Shown: positions 46,897 to 56,333 of the stretch, piece by piece
Layout: each line of letters begins with the position of its first letter
Numbering within the stretch: position 1 is the stretch's first letter
Source of the DNA: Rhizobium halophilum
GTDB lineage: Bacteria; Pseudomonadota; Alphaproteobacteria; Rhizobiales; Rhizobiaceae
DNA length: 64,000 bases
Reading direction: 5' to 3'
Assembly: GCF_021648825.1 (NCBI RefSeq)
Contig: NZ_JAKJHS010000003.1
Location: 186,001 to 250,000, forward strand
Notes under the pieces: model-generated
Told to the model about the DNA's origin: nothing
Database searches by the model: none
Seen by the model: the letters and a program-made list of their open reading frames with translations, nothing else
Program-made: the position numbers and the translations under genes

Positions 46897-47151
46897 ATGA
46901 AAAAGATCTTGCTCGCAGGCGCCTTGATCGGCTCTCTCGCATCCTGCACCTCTACCGAGCGTGGCACGGCCATCGGCGCCGGCACGGGTGCCGTTATCGG
47001 CGGTGTCGCTACCAACAGCTGGGGCGGCGCGGCCGTCGGCGCTGTTGCAGGCGGTGCAGTGGGTGCTCTCGTTGGTGCGTCGCAGGAGCGTAGTGGCTAC
47101 TGCGTCTATCGCGACCGCTACGGCCGGACCTACGAAGCCCGTTGCCGCTAA
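46897..47151 (+). CDS. Glycine-zipper lipoprotein (YMGG/Rickettsia 17-kDa-like)
   Basis: Small envelope protein of 84 residues. A lipoprotein signal (LLAGALIGSLASC, cysteine near residue 17) is followed by glycine-zipper repeats GAGTGAVIGGVATNSWGGAAVGAVAGGAVGALVG, which are membrane-inserting, and a C-terminal YCVYRDRYGRTYEARC segment with two cysteines. It belongs to the widespread 17-kDa-type surface antigen group. It is likely in one stress-induced operon with the DUF3309 gene. A bidirectional terminator follows. Confidence 0.87.
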   Translation: MKKILLAGALIGSLASCTSTERGTAIGAGTGAVIGGVATNSWGGAAVGAVAGGAVGALVGASQERSGYCVYRDRYGRTYEARCR

Positions 47152-47169
47152 GCCGCAGCATAGAACTCC

Positions 47170-47196
47170 AAAAGGCGCCTTAGCGGCGCCTTTTTT
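47170..47196. terminator. Bidirectional terminator between the glycine-zipper gene and phaB
   Basis: Perfect stem AAAGGCGCC / GGCGCCTTT (47171-47179 with 47185-47193), loop TTAGC, T-runs on both strands. Serves the + strand lipoprotein gene and the - strand phaB gene. Confidence 0.92.
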
Positions 47197-47201
47197 CATG
47201 C

Positions 47202-47930
47202 TTAACCGGCGTAATACTGCCCCCCGTTCGCGGTGAGCGTGGATCCGGTAATGAACCCCGCATCGGTTGAGGCAAGGAAGACGACACAACGAGCAATCTC
47301 TTCCGGCTCTCCTAGTCTTCCCACTGGAATCTGCGGAAGAATCCGCTCTTTCAGCACATTCTCAGGAACCGCCTTCACCATCTCTGTTGCTATATAGCCG
47401 GGGCAAATTGCGTTGACGGTGATGTTCTTGGCTGCACCTTCTTGCGCCAGGGCCTTGGTGAACCCGAGATCTCCGGCCTTGGCCGCCGAGTAATTGACCT
47501 GCCCCATCTGCCCTTTCTGGCCGTTGATGGATGATATGTTGATGATGCGCCCAAAATTTCTGTCACGCATTCCGCTCCAGACCCTATGGGTCATGTTGAA
47601 TAGACCGCTGAGGTTGGTGGAGATCACCTCGTTCCACTGCTCCGGTGTCATCTTGTGAAACATAGCGTCTCGCGTGATACCGGCATTGTTGACGAGGACC
47701 TCGACGGGACCGATTTCGTTCTCCACCTGACCGACACCGTCGGCACAAGCCTGGTAACTTGAAACATCCCATTTGAAGACCGGAATGCCGGTCACCTCCC
47801 CGAATGCTTGCGCCTTTTCCTCGTTGCCTGCGTAATTGGCCGCGACCTTATAGCCAGCCGCATTCAGCGCCACGCAGATCGCGGCACCTATGCCCCGTGT
47901 ACCCCCCGTCACCAAAGCAACTTTACTCAT
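47202..47930 (-). CDS. phaB: Acetoacetyl-CoA reductase
   Basis: NADPH-dependent SDR of 242 residues that reduces acetoacetyl-CoA to (R)-3-hydroxybutyryl-CoA, the second step of poly-3-hydroxybutyrate synthesis. The dinucleotide motif TGGTRGIG is near residue 8, NNAG near 87, and the catalytic triad is in INISSINGQKGQMGQVNYSAAKAG. PhaB-specific QMGQVNYSAAKAG and the ending TANGGQYYAG are conserved. It lies 71 bp after phaA on the same strand. The synthase phaC is not in the window. Confidence 0.96.
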   Translation of the reverse strand: MSKVALVTGGTRGIGAAICVALNAAGYKVAANYAGNEEKAQAFGEVTGIPVFKWDVSSYQACADGVGQVENEIGPVEVLVNNAGITRDAMFHKMTPEQWNEVISTNLSGLFNMTHRVWSGMRDRNFGRIINISSINGQKGQMGQVNYSAAKAGDLGFTKALAQEGAAKNITVNAICPGYIATEMVKAVPENVLKERILPQIPVGRLGEPEEIARCVVFLASTDAGFITGSTLTANGGQYYAG

Positions 47931-48001
47931 CGAGCCTCCTCCCTTCAGGCGGTTCCGACCGGCCCCGAGAGGCCCGACGCACTCTCATCATCCCGTAGGC
48001 G

Positions 48002-49183
48002 CTACATCGCCTCCACGCACATCGCGACGCCCATGCCGCCGCCGATGCACAAGGTTGCCAAGCCCTTGCGGGAACCGCGGCGCTTCATCTCGAACACCAA
48101 CGTATTCAAGATGCGGGCGCCAGAAGCCCCGATTGGATGTCCAATCGCAATGGCACCGCCGTTGACGTTGACGATGGAGGGATCCCAGCCCAGTTCCTTG
48201 TTGACCGCACAGGCCTGCGCGGCAAAGGCTTCGTTCGCCTCGACGAGGTCAAGATCGCTTGCCTTCCAGCCGGCCTTGTCCAGTGCCTTTCGCGACGCGG
48301 GAATCGGACCAGTGCCCATGACTTGCGGGTCGACTCCGGCCGTTGCCCAGGAAACGATCCGCACCAGTGGAGTGATACCCCGACGGGACGCCTCCTCCTC
48401 CGTCATCAGCACCGCGGCAGCAGCTCCGTCGTTGATACCCGAAGCGTTGCCGGCGGTCACGGTGCCGTCCTTGTCGAAGGCCGGGCGGAGTTTGGCCATG
48501 TTGTCGAGCGTCGCGCCGATGCGAATGTACTCGTCGGCATCAACGGTGACATCGCCCTTTCTCCCCTTGACGACGAATGGAATGATCTCGTCCTTGAACC
48601 TGCCGGCAGCTTGAGCTGCCTCAGCTTTGTTTTGCGAGGCGACTGCAAAGTTATCCTGCTCGTCGCGCGAAAGCTGCCACTGGCGGGCGATGTTCTCGGC
48701 AGTGATGCCCATGTGGTAGCCGTAGAAGGCGTCGGTAAGGCCATCTTTGATCATAGTGTCGATCATTTTCATGTCGCCCATCTTCACGCCGTTACGCAGA
48801 TGCGCGCAATGCGGCGCCATCGACATGGACTCCTGCCCACCGGCAACGACAATGCGCGCATCACCCAAAGCGATCTGCTGCATCGCCAGCGCAACGGCGC
48901 GCAAGCCGGAGCCGCAGAGCTGGTTGACGCCCCAGGCCGTTGCCTCCTGCGGCACCCCCGCCTTCATTGCCGCCTGTCTTGCGGGATTCTGGCCCTCTCC
49001 CGCCGGCAGGACCTGCCCCAGGATGACCTCGTCGACCTCGTCGGAGCTGACCTTCGCTCGCTCGAGAGCTCCCCGCACAGCGGCGGCGCCAAGCTCATGA
49101 GCGGGAACATTGGCAAAGGCACCATTGAATGAGGCAACGGCGGTACGGGCTGCGGCGGCTATGACGATTGATGACTGGCTCAT
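48002..49183 (-). CDS. phaA: Acetyl-CoA acetyltransferase (beta-ketothiolase)
   Basis: Biosynthetic thiolase of 393 residues that condenses two acetyl-CoA to acetoacetyl-CoA, the first step of PHB synthesis. The acyl-acceptor Cys is in [11 protein letters not shown] near residue 89, the catalytic His in [11 protein letters not shown] near 349 and the second Cys in [11 protein letters not shown] near 379. GAGGAAG precedes ATG 49183. It heads the phaA-phaB operon and is divergent from the repressor gene phaR across 225 bp. Confidence 0.97.
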   Translation of the reverse strand: MSQSSIVIAAAARTAVASFNGAFANVPAHELGAAAVRGALERAKVSSDEVDEVILGQVLPAGEGQNPARQAAMKAGVPQEATAWGVNQLCGSGLRAVALAMQQIALGDARIVVAGGQESMSMAPHCAHLRNGVKMGDMKMIDTMIKDGLTDAFYGYHMGITAENIARQWQLSRDEQDNFAVASQNKAEAAQAAGRFKDEIIPFVVKGRKGDVTVDADEYIRIGATLDNMAKLRPAFDKDGTVTAGNASGINDGAAAAVLMTEEEASRRGITPLVRIVSWATAGVDPQVMGTGPIPASRKALDKAGWKASDLDLVEANEAFAAQACAVNKELGWDPSIVNVNGGAIAIGHPIGASGARILNTLVFEMKRRGSRKGLATLCIGGGMGVAMCVEAM

Positions 49184-49408
49184 GGCGCTTCCTCGATTTT
49201 GTTGTGGTGAAACACTGGCAGGCGTCACATCCGGAGTCAAACGCGTAAGAACCCGGAGGTGACGCAGGTCAAGGCCTTACGATCCTTGGCTGCGCAGCAT
49301 GGCCCACACCGCGATGCACAAAACGACATTGTCAGTCCCGCATTTTTGGGCTTACAGTTTGTCAGGGAGAGCCCATCCGTATGAATGCACGGCTCCGAGG
49401 AGGCAAAC
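49184..49408. promoter_or_regulatory. Divergent phaA / phaR promoter region with a PhaR-like palindrome
   Basis: The 225-bp region holds the palindrome GCTGCGCAGC at 49289-49298. PhaR proteins elsewhere bind TGC/GCA-rich palindromes of the CTGC-Nx-GCAG kind, so this could be an operator for autoregulation and phaAB control. The match is to a loose motif. Confidence 0.35.
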
Positions 49409-49984
49409 ATGGCCAAGAACGAAGGCGAAACCATCATAAAAAAATACGCCAACCGGCGCCTCTACAATACGGGCACAAGCACGTATGTGACGCTGGAAGA
49501 CCTCGCAAAGATGGTGAAGAAAGGGGAGGAATTTGTTGTTCAGGACGCGAAGACCGGGGCCGACATCACCCACTCTGTGCTGACACAGATTATCTTCGAG
49601 CAGGAATCGAAAACAGGAAATACGCTTCTGCCAATTTCATTTCTGCGGCAGTTGATCTCCTACTATGGAGATCAGATGCAAATGGTGGTCCCGACCTTTC
49701 TCGAGCATTCCATGCACGCCTTCGCCGATCAGCAGGTGCAGATGCGCGAGCAGATGACGCGAGCTTTCGGTGAGACGCCGCTCACGAAGAACCTGCAGGC
49801 ACCTATGCAATTGATGGAAGAACAGGTTCGCCGCAACACGGAGATGTTTCGCCAGGCGATGCAGATGTTCTCGCCCTTCGGTGCTCAGGGCGCCGCGACC
49901 AATGAAAAGACAAGCGACCCTAAAGATCTTGACGAGCTGAAGGAACAGCTGCGGGCCTTGCAGAGCCGGATCGATAGCCTCTAA
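49409..49984 (+). CDS. phaR: Polyhydroxyalkanoate synthesis repressor PhaR
   Basis: DNA- and PHB-granule-binding repressor of 191 residues that represses phasin and PHB genes when polymer is absent. The N-terminal PHB/PHA accumulation DNA-binding domain starts IIKKYANRRLYNTGTSTYVT; the middle PHB_acc segment is FLRQLISYYGDQMQMVVPTFLEHSM, and a C-terminal helical and coiled region ends DELKEQLRALQSRIDSL. GGAGGCAAAC precedes ATG 49409. In rhizobia this protein (also AniA) influences carbon flow and exopolysaccharide. Confidence 0.95.
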   Translation: MAKNEGETIIKKYANRRLYNTGTSTYVTLEDLAKMVKKGEEFVVQDAKTGADITHSVLTQIIFEQESKTGNTLLPISFLRQLISYYGDQMQMVVPTFLEHSMHAFADQQVQMREQMTRAFGETPLTKNLQAPMQLMEEQVRRNTEMFRQAMQMFSPFGAQGAATNEKTSDPKDLDELKEQLRALQSRIDSL

Positions 49985-50004
49985 CAGATCGACAACTGCG
50001 CAAC

Positions 50005-50034
50005 AAAAAAGGCCGGTAACCCGGCCCCTTTTTT
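50005..50034. terminator. Bidirectional terminator between phaR and rpmF
   Basis: Stem GGCCGG / CCGGCC (50011-50016 with 50021-50026), loop TAAC, flanked by AAAAAA on the left and TTTTTT on the right, so it works for both convergent genes. Confidence 0.92.
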
Positions 50035-50048
50035 ACATAAGAAAACGC

Positions 50049-50234
50049 TTACGCGCTTTCCTTTGGCGTCAGCACCTGACGACCGCGATACATCCCCGTC
50101 TTAAGGTCGATGTGGTGCGGGCGGCGCAACTCGCCGGAGTTCTTGTCTTCGACATAGGTCGGGTTCTTCAGCGCGTCTGCCGAACGGCGCATACCGCGTT
50201 TCGACGGGCTTGTTTTTCTCTTGGGTACAGCCAT
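50049..50234 (-). CDS. rpmF: 50S ribosomal protein L32
   Basis: Ribosomal protein of 61 residues, basic, starting [22 protein letters not shown]. It is the alphaproteobacterial form without the zinc cysteines. The start at 50234 is set by the universal MAVPKRK opening. Short transcription unit closed by the terminator shared with phaR; upstream (50235-50378) is its promoter region. Confidence 0.97.
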   Translation of the reverse strand: MAVPKRKTSPSKRGMRRSADALKNPTYVEDKNSGELRRPHHIDLKTGMYRGRQVLTPKESA

Positions 50235-50378
50235 TCTCGTTACTCCACTTTCGTGCGAAAGCATCGTCCCCGGCAAATCAAGCCGAAATGGACAAGCCTT
50301 AATATCGGAAATTGGGCCGGCTTATACATGTTGATCGGGCACTTGACCAGTCCCCACGGCAAAAAATCCGTAACGCTG

Positions 50379-51026
50379 TCAAGCCTCGTCTTCAGCCACT
50401 ACCCAGGTTTCCGCAAGGGCCGCCTCCCGCCACTTCAGCCAGGCTGGATGGCTCTGCACGGCCTCCATGTAACCTAGCACCTCGCGATCGTCTACGAGGT
50501 CATAAACATCGAAGCGGTTCACGACCGGGGCGAACATGGCATCGGCAGCTGAAAAGGTCCCGAAGAGGTAAGGGCCGCCGGACCTGTCACGGCACTCTTT
50601 CCAGATCGAGGAGATGCGCTCGACATCCTCCGTGACACCCGCAGGAAGGTCTATGGAGCGTCGTGGCCGCCGGAAGTTCATTGGGCAGGCGTTGCGCAGC
50701 GCCCCGAAACCTCCCAGCATTTCCATGGAGATCGAACGTGCAACGGCTCTATCAGACGCAGCAGTAGGCCAGACCGGATGATCGGGGAAGAGTTCCGCCA
50801 CATACTCAATGATTGCCAGCGATTCCCAGACCCGCAGTTCACCGTGATGCAGGGCGGGAACCCGGGCTGTGGGAGACACCTCACTGAAGCGTGGGTTCCC
50901 TGCCGGGAAATCGAACGGGATCACAAATTCTTTGAACGGAATGCCGGCAGCCGTCATGGCAACCCAAGGGCGGAAGGACCAGGAAGAGTAGTTCTTGTTG
51001 CCGATATAGAGGATCAGGTCACTCAT
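50379..51026 (-). CDS. Glutathione S-transferase family protein
   Basis: Cytosolic GST of 215 residues. The thioredoxin-like domain has LYIGNKNYSSWSFRPWVAM, with the Ser/Tyr region that can contact glutathione, then ARVPALHHGELRVWESLAIIEYV (residues about 58-80), the GSH-binding cis-Pro and ES motif. The C-terminal all-helical domain includes FSAADAMFAPVVNRF. The NKNYSSWS opening marks a subgroup common in proteobacteria, related to YfcG/zeta-like proteins. GGAG precedes ATG 51026. Substrate unknown. Confidence 0.9.
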   Translation of the reverse strand: MSDLILYIGNKNYSSWSFRPWVAMTAAGIPFKEFVIPFDFPAGNPRFSEVSPTARVPALHHGELRVWESLAIIEYVAELFPDHPVWPTAASDRAVARSISMEMLGGFGALRNACPMNFRRPRRSIDLPAGVTEDVERISSIWKECRDRSGGPYLFGTFSAADAMFAPVVNRFDVYDLVDDREVLGYMEAVQSHPAWLKWREAALAETWVVAEDEA

Positions 51027-51099
51027 GCGCATCTCCACCTTTCAACAATGAAGTGGGATAGCGCCACAATTTGGCTCCGACCAATGAAAAGAGGAGAAC

Positions 51100-51843
51100 T
51101 CACCCATAAATGCAGGTGATGTACTCTCCCGAACTTCTTGCCCTACGCTCCACGACGCCAGCCAGCCGCTGCATGCCTTTGCCGGGCTTGCTTGCGACAC
51201 GGGTGGTCGGATTGGGGAGCGAGACGGCAAGCAATGCTGCCTGGCGTCGCGTCAACTCCTTCGCCGAAACACCGAAATGGTGCTGGGCGGCGGCCTCGGC
51301 CCCGTAGATGCCAGGCCCCCATTCGGCAATGTTGAGATATATCTCCATCATCCGCCGTTTCGACCAGACGAAATCCGCGGTGATTGCCAACGGCAGTTCC
51401 AGCACCTTGCGGACAAAGAAGCGGCCGTTCCAGAGAAACAAGTTCTTCGCCGTCTGCATCGGGATGGTGCTTGCGCCGCGAGTGGTTTCACCCTCGAGTG
51501 CTTCTTGCACCACCACCTTCATTTCACCCCAATCGACGCCGCCATGGCGACAGAACTGCCCATCCTCCGACATCATCACTGCCTGCACGAGGTTGGGAGA
51601 GATCTCGTCGAGGCTGACCCAGCGCCGGTCAAAGCCTTGCAGTTTCAGGAGATCCGCCAGCATCAACGTCGATACCGGATGCACGAAGGCGGCCGCATAG
51701 ACCAGAATCAGCAGGTATGGGGCGGCGAGCAGAGCCAGACCAAGAAGTATCAGTCGGCGGAAGATGCGCCGGATTGGCGAACGCCCCCGGTTCCTTGCAC
51801 GCGTATGTCGCTCGTTTACGAACTCGTCCGGCTCGGCTTCCAC
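51100..51843 (-). CDS. mtgA: Monofunctional peptidoglycan transglycosylase
   Basis: GT51 glycosyltransferase of 247 residues that polymerises lipid II into glycan strands, anchored by a single N-terminal helix ([21 protein letters not shown], about residues 31-51). The catalytic glutamate lies in [19 protein letters not shown]; other blocks are [17 protein letters not shown] and [20 protein letters not shown]. No transpeptidase domain, hence monofunctional. Divergent from ispA with 125 bp between starts. Confidence 0.95.
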   Translation of the reverse strand: MEAEPDEFVNERHTRARNRGRSPIRRIFRRLILLGLALLAAPYLLILVYAAAFVHPVSTLMLADLLKLQGFDRRWVSLDEISPNLVQAVMMSEDGQFCRHGGVDWGEMKVVVQEALEGETTRGASTIPMQTAKNLFLWNGRFFVRKVLELPLAITADFVWSKRRMMEIYLNIAEWGPGIYGAEAAAQHHFGVSAKELTRRQAALLAVSLPNPTTRVASKPGKGMQRLAGVVERRARSSGEYITCIYG

Positions 51844-51968
51844 GCTCGCCCTCTTGCTTAGATCCGCTTCTTAGACGCTGCAGCCGGGCATTGCCAGTGA
51901 AAGGAGCAAGACAGATTGGGGAGCGAAGCAGCGTTGCCTACAAAAGCGCAGCATGCCAAAGAGCAAGA

Positions 51969-52883
51969 ATGACCCGACCAACCGATGTGTTTGAGCAACG
52001 CCTGACAAACTGCGCCAGCGCAACCGAAGCGCTTCTCGCGGCCCTGCTGAGCGACACTTGCCAGCCAGACGAAACCATCCGCCCGGCAAACCTTATGGCC
52101 GCCATCCGGCACGGTGCGCTCAACGGCGGCAAGCGTCTGAGACCTTTTCTCGTGATGGAAAGCGCGGTCATGCTTGGTGGTCAGGGTGAGGCTGCGGCGC
52201 GCGTAGGCGCAGCATTGGAATGCATCCATTGCTACTCACTCATTCATGACGATCTGCCGGCCATGGACGATGACGATATGCGTCGCGGGCAGCCGACGGT
52301 TCATAAAGCCTTCGACGAGGCTTCGGCTATCCTGGCCGGCGATAGCCTCCTGACCTATGCCTTCGACATCATAGCAGCGCCTGAAACGGATCTTTCCGAT
52401 CGGCAGAAAACCGAACTCGTCCTGGCACTTGCGCGCTCGGCAGGCCTTGGCGGCATGGCCGGTGGGCAAGCCCTCGATCTCGCCGCCGAGATCACTCCGC
52501 CGGACGAAGCTGGGATCGTGACTTTGCAGGCCATGAAGACCGGTGCGCTGCTTCGCTTTGCTTGCGAAGCGGGCGCTGTCGTCGCGGGCGCCGGAGCAGC
52601 CGACCGCCAGCAGCTACGCCACTTCGGAGAAACGATCGGGCTCGCTTTCCAGCTTGCCGATGATCTCCTGGACGTGAAGGCAGACGCGCAAACCATGGGC
52701 AAGGCAACCGGCAAGGACGCCGCTCGTGGCAAAGGAACCCTGGTTTCTTTGAAGGGTATTACCTGGGCGGAGGAACGGCTTGACGCAATTGCCGAGGAGG
52801 CCGTGGGGCTGCTTTCGCCATACGGAGAGCGCGCCACCATCCTGCAGGACGCCGCGCGCTTCATCGCCAATCGAAAGAACTGA
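51969..52883 (+). CDS. ispA: Polyprenyl (farnesyl/geranyl) diphosphate synthase
   Basis: Short-chain trans-prenyltransferase of 304 residues that condenses IPP and DMAPP into FPP/GPP for quinones and undecaprenyl phosphate. First aspartate-rich motif DDLPAMDDDDMRRG is near residue 95 and the second, QLADDLLDVKAD, near 231; the GGKRLRPFLV start of helix B is intact. The start is ATG 51969, after an open stretch overlapping the divergent mtgA gene. Complements ispG in the same region for isoprenoid synthesis. Confidence 0.93.
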   Translation: MTRPTDVFEQRLTNCASATEALLAALLSDTCQPDETIRPANLMAAIRHGALNGGKRLRPFLVMESAVMLGGQGEAAARVGAALECIHCYSLIHDDLPAMDDDDMRRGQPTVHKAFDEASAILAGDSLLTYAFDIIAAPETDLSDRQKTELVLALARSAGLGGMAGGQALDLAAEITPPDEAGIVTLQAMKTGALLRFACEAGAVVAGAGAADRQQLRHFGETIGLAFQLADDLLDVKADAQTMGKATGKDAARGKGTLVSLKGITWAEERLDAIAEEAVGLLSPYGERATILQDAARFIANRKN

Positions 52884-52963
52884 CGGACGCGGCGCTTAAG
52901 GCGCTACTCTACCCGCAGAAAGTCCTGGCGAACCGCCGTAGCGCGGCCCGCCAGACTCTGTCT

Positions 52964-53620
52964 TTACTGCGAGATGGGTGCGATCAGCACTTCAACGCGG
53001 CGGTTCTGCGCGCGTCCTTCCGGCGTCGCATTGGACGCAATCGGCTGCGACGGACCGAAGCCGAGCGTCGACATACGGCGTTGGTCGACTCCGCGGCCTG
53101 CCAGGTAATTGGCAACCGAAGCGGCGCGTCGCTCAGAAAGACCCTGATTATGGGCAAGGCTTCCGGTCGAGTCGGTATGGCCATTGACGTCGATCAGCGT
53201 CTTGTTGAACTTGTTCAGCACGATCGCAACGGAATCAAGCGTCGCATAGAACGGCGGGATCACCTGGTCCTGATCGGTGGCGAAGGTGACATTGGACGGC
53301 ATGTTGAGGACGATACGATCGCCCATGCGCGTCACGGAAACGCCTGTGCCTTGTAGCTGCGCCCGCAGTTCGGATTCTTGCTGGTCCATGTAGTTGCCGA
53401 TCGCGCCGCCGGCGAGACCACCGATCGCGGCTCCGATCAACGCGTTGCGGCCCTTGTCACCGCCGCCAATCACCAGGCCACCGAGCGCGCCCAGTCCGGC
53501 GCCAATGGCAGCACCGCCGGCCGTGTTGGATACTTTCTGTTGGCCGGTATACGGATCGGTTGTGGTGCAGCCGGAAAGATAGGTTGCGGCCAGCGCAACA
53601 AGTGCGAATTTCTTGATCAT
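52964..53620 (-). CDS. OmpA-family lipoprotein with glycine zipper
   Basis: Outer-membrane lipoprotein of 218 residues. The lipobox ALAATYLSGC gives acylation at Cys 18; a glycine-zipper segment follows (AAIGAGLGALGGLVIGGGDKGRNALIGAAIGG, about residues 35-70), then a C-terminal OmpA/MotB peptidoglycan-binding domain with FATDQDQVIPPFYATLDSVA, NGHTDSTGSLAHNQGLSERRA and QNRRVEV. It anchors the outer membrane to peptidoglycan. It lies 39 bp downstream of ispG and is probably cotranscribed. Confidence 0.92.
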   Translation of the reverse strand: MIKKFALVALAATYLSGCTTTDPYTGQQKVSNTAGGAAIGAGLGALGGLVIGGGDKGRNALIGAAIGGLAGGAIGNYMDQQESELRAQLQGTGVSVTRMGDRIVLNMPSNVTFATDQDQVIPPFYATLDSVAIVLNKFNKTLIDVNGHTDSTGSLAHNQGLSERRAASVANYLAGRGVDQRRMSTLGFGPSQPIASNATPEGRAQNRRVEVLIAPISQ

Positions 53621-53658
53621 GCGAATCGAATTCCCCGTCGTCATTGATGGACGGTGAT

Positions 53659-54945
53659 TTACCATAAATTACGGCAATAGCGGGACCTGATACCTTTTTC
53701 CGCCGCGCTTCTCTGTCCGAAGCGCTGTTCGATATAATCGATCACCAGCTTCTCGAAGTCTGCGGCGATATCCGGACCGCGGAGCGTCATCGCCTTCTTT
53801 CCGTCGATGAAGACGGGCGCGGCCGGCGTTTCACCGGTGCCTGGCAAGGAAATCCCGATATCCGCGTGCTTGCTTTCGCCGGGACCGTTGACGATGCAGC
53901 CCATGACGGCAACGTTGAGCGCCTCGACGCCCGGATATTTTTCCCGCCACACCGGCATGTTCTTGCGCAGGTCGTCCTGGATCCGTTGCGCCAGTTCCTG
54001 GAAAACGGTGGATGTGGTTCGGCCGCAACCGGGGCAGGCGGCGACGACGGGCACGAACTGGCGGAAACCCATGACCTGCAAGATTTCCTGGGCAACCTGT
54101 ACTTCCCGCGTGCGGTCACCATTCGGTTCCGGCGTCAGCGACACGCGGATTGTATCCCCAATGCCGTGCTGAAGCACATAACCCATGGCCGCAGACGAAG
54201 CGACGATACCCTTGGATCCCATGCCCGCTTCGGTCAAACCGAGATGCAGTGCATGATTGGAGCGTTGCGCAAGCATGGAGTAAACCGCAATCAGGTCCTG
54301 CACCTGGCTGACCTTGGCGGAAAGGATGATCCGGTTGCGCGCAAGTCCGATGCTTTCCGCAAGCTCGGCAGAAATTAGCGCGGACTGGACGATCGCTTCG
54401 TGCATAACCTGCCGTGCCGAAAGCGGCGAGCCTTCCAGAGCATTGCGATCCATAAGCGTCGTCAACAGATCCTGATCGAGGGAGCCCCAATTCACGCCGA
54501 TACGGACCGGCTTGTCGTAGCGGATCGCCATCTCGATGATATCTGCGAACTGCTTGTCTTTCTTGTCCTTGAAGCCAACATTGCCCGGGTTGATGCGATA
54601 TTTGGCCAGCGCCTCGGCACAGGCCGGATGATCGGCGAGAAGCTTGTGTCCGATATAGTGAAAGTCCCCGACCAGCGGCACATCCATGCCGAGCCTCAGC
54701 AGGCGCTCGCGGATCTTCGGCACGGCTGCGGCACTTTCGTCGCGATCCACGGTGATCCGAACAATCTCCGACCCCGCCTTGTAGAGCGAGGCAACCTGCG
54801 CCACCGTCGCATCGATATCGGCCGTGTCGGTGTTGGTCATCGACTGGACAACCACGGGCGCACCGCCCCCAACGATTACGCCTCCAACGTCAACGGCAAC
54901 CGTTGCCTTGCGCGGCTTCGGATCATACTCAATCGGTGTGGACAT
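53659..54945 (-). CDS. ispG: 4-hydroxy-3-methylbut-2-en-1-yl diphosphate synthase
   Basis: Iron-sulfur enzyme of 428 residues catalysing the penultimate step of the MEP isoprenoid pathway. N-terminal TIM-barrel blocks include [28 protein letters not shown] and [10 protein letters not shown]; the three cysteine ligands of the 4Fe-4S cluster sit in ACPGCGRTT near residue 305 and in [17 protein letters not shown] near 348. The length is slightly over the E. coli enzyme, with a C-terminal extension ending in a basic tail. Followed by the OmpA lipoprotein gene. Confidence 0.96.
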   Translation of the reverse strand: MSTPIEYDPKPRKATVAVDVGGVIVGGGAPVVVQSMTNTDTADIDATVAQVASLYKAGSEIVRITVDRDESAAAVPKIRERLLRLGMDVPLVGDFHYIGHKLLADHPACAEALAKYRINPGNVGFKDKKDKQFADIIEMAIRYDKPVRIGVNWGSLDQDLLTTLMDRNALEGSPLSARQVMHEAIVQSALISAELAESIGLARNRIILSAKVSQVQDLIAVYSMLAQRSNHALHLGLTEAGMGSKGIVASSAAMGYVLQHGIGDTIRVSLTPEPNGDRTREVQVAQEILQVMGFRQFVPVVAACPGCGRTTSTVFQELAQRIQDDLRKNMPVWREKYPGVEALNVAVMGCIVNGPGESKHADIGISLPGTGETPAAPVFIDGKKAMTLRGPDIAADFEKLVIDYIEQRFGQRSAAEKGIRSRYCRNLW

Positions 54946-55034
54946 GGGGCTCTCGCGTCTAAAAACGTGCCTTTCAGGTGGATGATGCCATGGCCAATGT
55001 CAACCTTTGGGAGGCTCGCTCACGTCTGGTTGAG

Positions 55035-56222
55035 TCAGTCGTGCCGGACACCGTCCGCATGTCTGGCAAGCGGCGAAAGCAACAAGACGACGAGATGCAG
55101 CACCGAGAGTGCTACGAAGATCAGGGCGAGACCACTGTACTCGGCAATGAAGCCGATCGCGGACGGCGCAAGCAGGATTCCGGAATAGCCCATCGTGGTC
55201 ACGACAGACAGTCCGACGCCTGCTCTCAAGCCCGGTAGATTTCCTGCTGCGGAGAATACGATCGGGACGAGGTTCGAGATACCAAGGCCTGCCAATGCAA
55301 AGCCGAGGATGGCAACCGTGTGGCTTGGAGCAAGGCCGGCGGTGATCAGTCCCGTGATAGAGATGACGGCACAGACGCGAAGCGTCAGAACCGCCCCGAA
55401 GCGGTCGCGGACGAGATCACCCGCGAAGCGCATGATTGCCATGGTGAGCGAGAAGGCGGCGAAGGCGAAGCCCGATGCGGTGACCGAGGAGCCGAGTTCC
55501 TGGCGCAGGTAGAGCGCGCTCCAGTCGATCACCGCCCCCTCCGGGATCATGCAGAAGAGCGCCATCAGGCCAAGCAGCCAGGGGAGCGGTGAACGAGGCA
55601 GGCGCAGACGTTCCTGCACTTCCTCCGGATGCGGCGCGTCGCGCAGGATCATCGACCAGGCTAAAGCCACCATGATCGCGGCCACGACCGTAACGAGGAC
55701 AGCATGGCTCGTCACGCCCATTCGCTCGATCAGGAACCCGCCGCTCGCAGCGCCGATCAAGCCGCCAAGGCTCCAGAAGGCGTGGCATGAGGACATGATC
55801 GCCCGTCTCATATGTCTTTCGACGGCAACCGCATTGGCATTCATCGCGACGTCCATCGCCCCGATCAAACCGCCAAAGAAGAAAATCGCGACCGCACCCG
55901 ACCAGATACTTCCGGCCCAGGTCAGGAACAGCAATGTGGGGACCGCGAGAAGCGCAGCCGTCTTGGAGACTGCACTGGAGCCATAGCGGGCGATCTGGGC
56001 CCCCGCGATCGGCATCATCACCAGCGAGCCAAGCCCGAAGACCAGGATCATGATGCCGAGGGAGCTTTCAGACAGGCCGAGGCGGCTGGCAAATTCCGGG
56101 ATCTTCGGCGCCCACGCCCCGACGAGAAAGCCGTTCATGAGAAAGAGCAAGGCAACGCCGCCGCGCTCGCGCGTGATCATCTGCGTCGTGGGGGTAACGG
56201 GGTTTTCCTGAAGCATGTCCAT
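55035..56222 (-). CDS. MFS transporter (YfcJ/FucP-like)
   Basis: Twelve-helix major facilitator of about 395 residues. The beginning VALLFLMNGFLVGAWAPKIPEFASRLGLSESSLG and the GLIGAMDVAMNANAVAVERHMRRAIMSSCHAFWSLGG block resemble the MFS group often annotated as fucose permease-like or YbjJ. Substrate unknown. GGAAG precedes the start; ATG 56222 and 56216 are both plausible. Monocistronic, upstream of ispG and downstream of pyc on the same strand. Confidence 0.87.
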   Translation of the reverse strand: MDMLQENPVTPTTQMITRERGGVALLFLMNGFLVGAWAPKIPEFASRLGLSESSLGIMILVFGLGSLVMMPIAGAQIARYGSSAVSKTAALLAVPTLLFLTWAGSIWSGAVAIFFFGGLIGAMDVAMNANAVAVERHMRRAIMSSCHAFWSLGGLIGAASGGFLIERMGVTSHAVLVTVVAAIMVALAWSMILRDAPHPEEVQERLRLPRSPLPWLLGLMALFCMIPEGAVIDWSALYLRQELGSSVTASGFAFAAFSLTMAIMRFAGDLVRDRFGAVLTLRVCAVISITGLITAGLAPSHTVAILGFALAGLGISNLVPIVFSAAGNLPGLRAGVGLSVVTTMGYSGILLAPSAIGFIAEYSGLALIFVALSVLHLVVLLLSPLARHADGVRHD

Positions 56223-56333
56223 CTTCCGCGTCTGCAATCGCGGGGAACCTATTTAAATCGATTGAAATAGCAAGCCGCAGCTCTCCGCCGCGGTGTCACG
56301 TTTTGTTATGGATGATCCACAAGGTGATCGTCC

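Noticed and set aside
52900-52963. Weak inverted repeat between ispA and the OmpA lipoprotein gene
   Set aside because: Arms are imperfect and no T-run follows, so no terminator is claimed.
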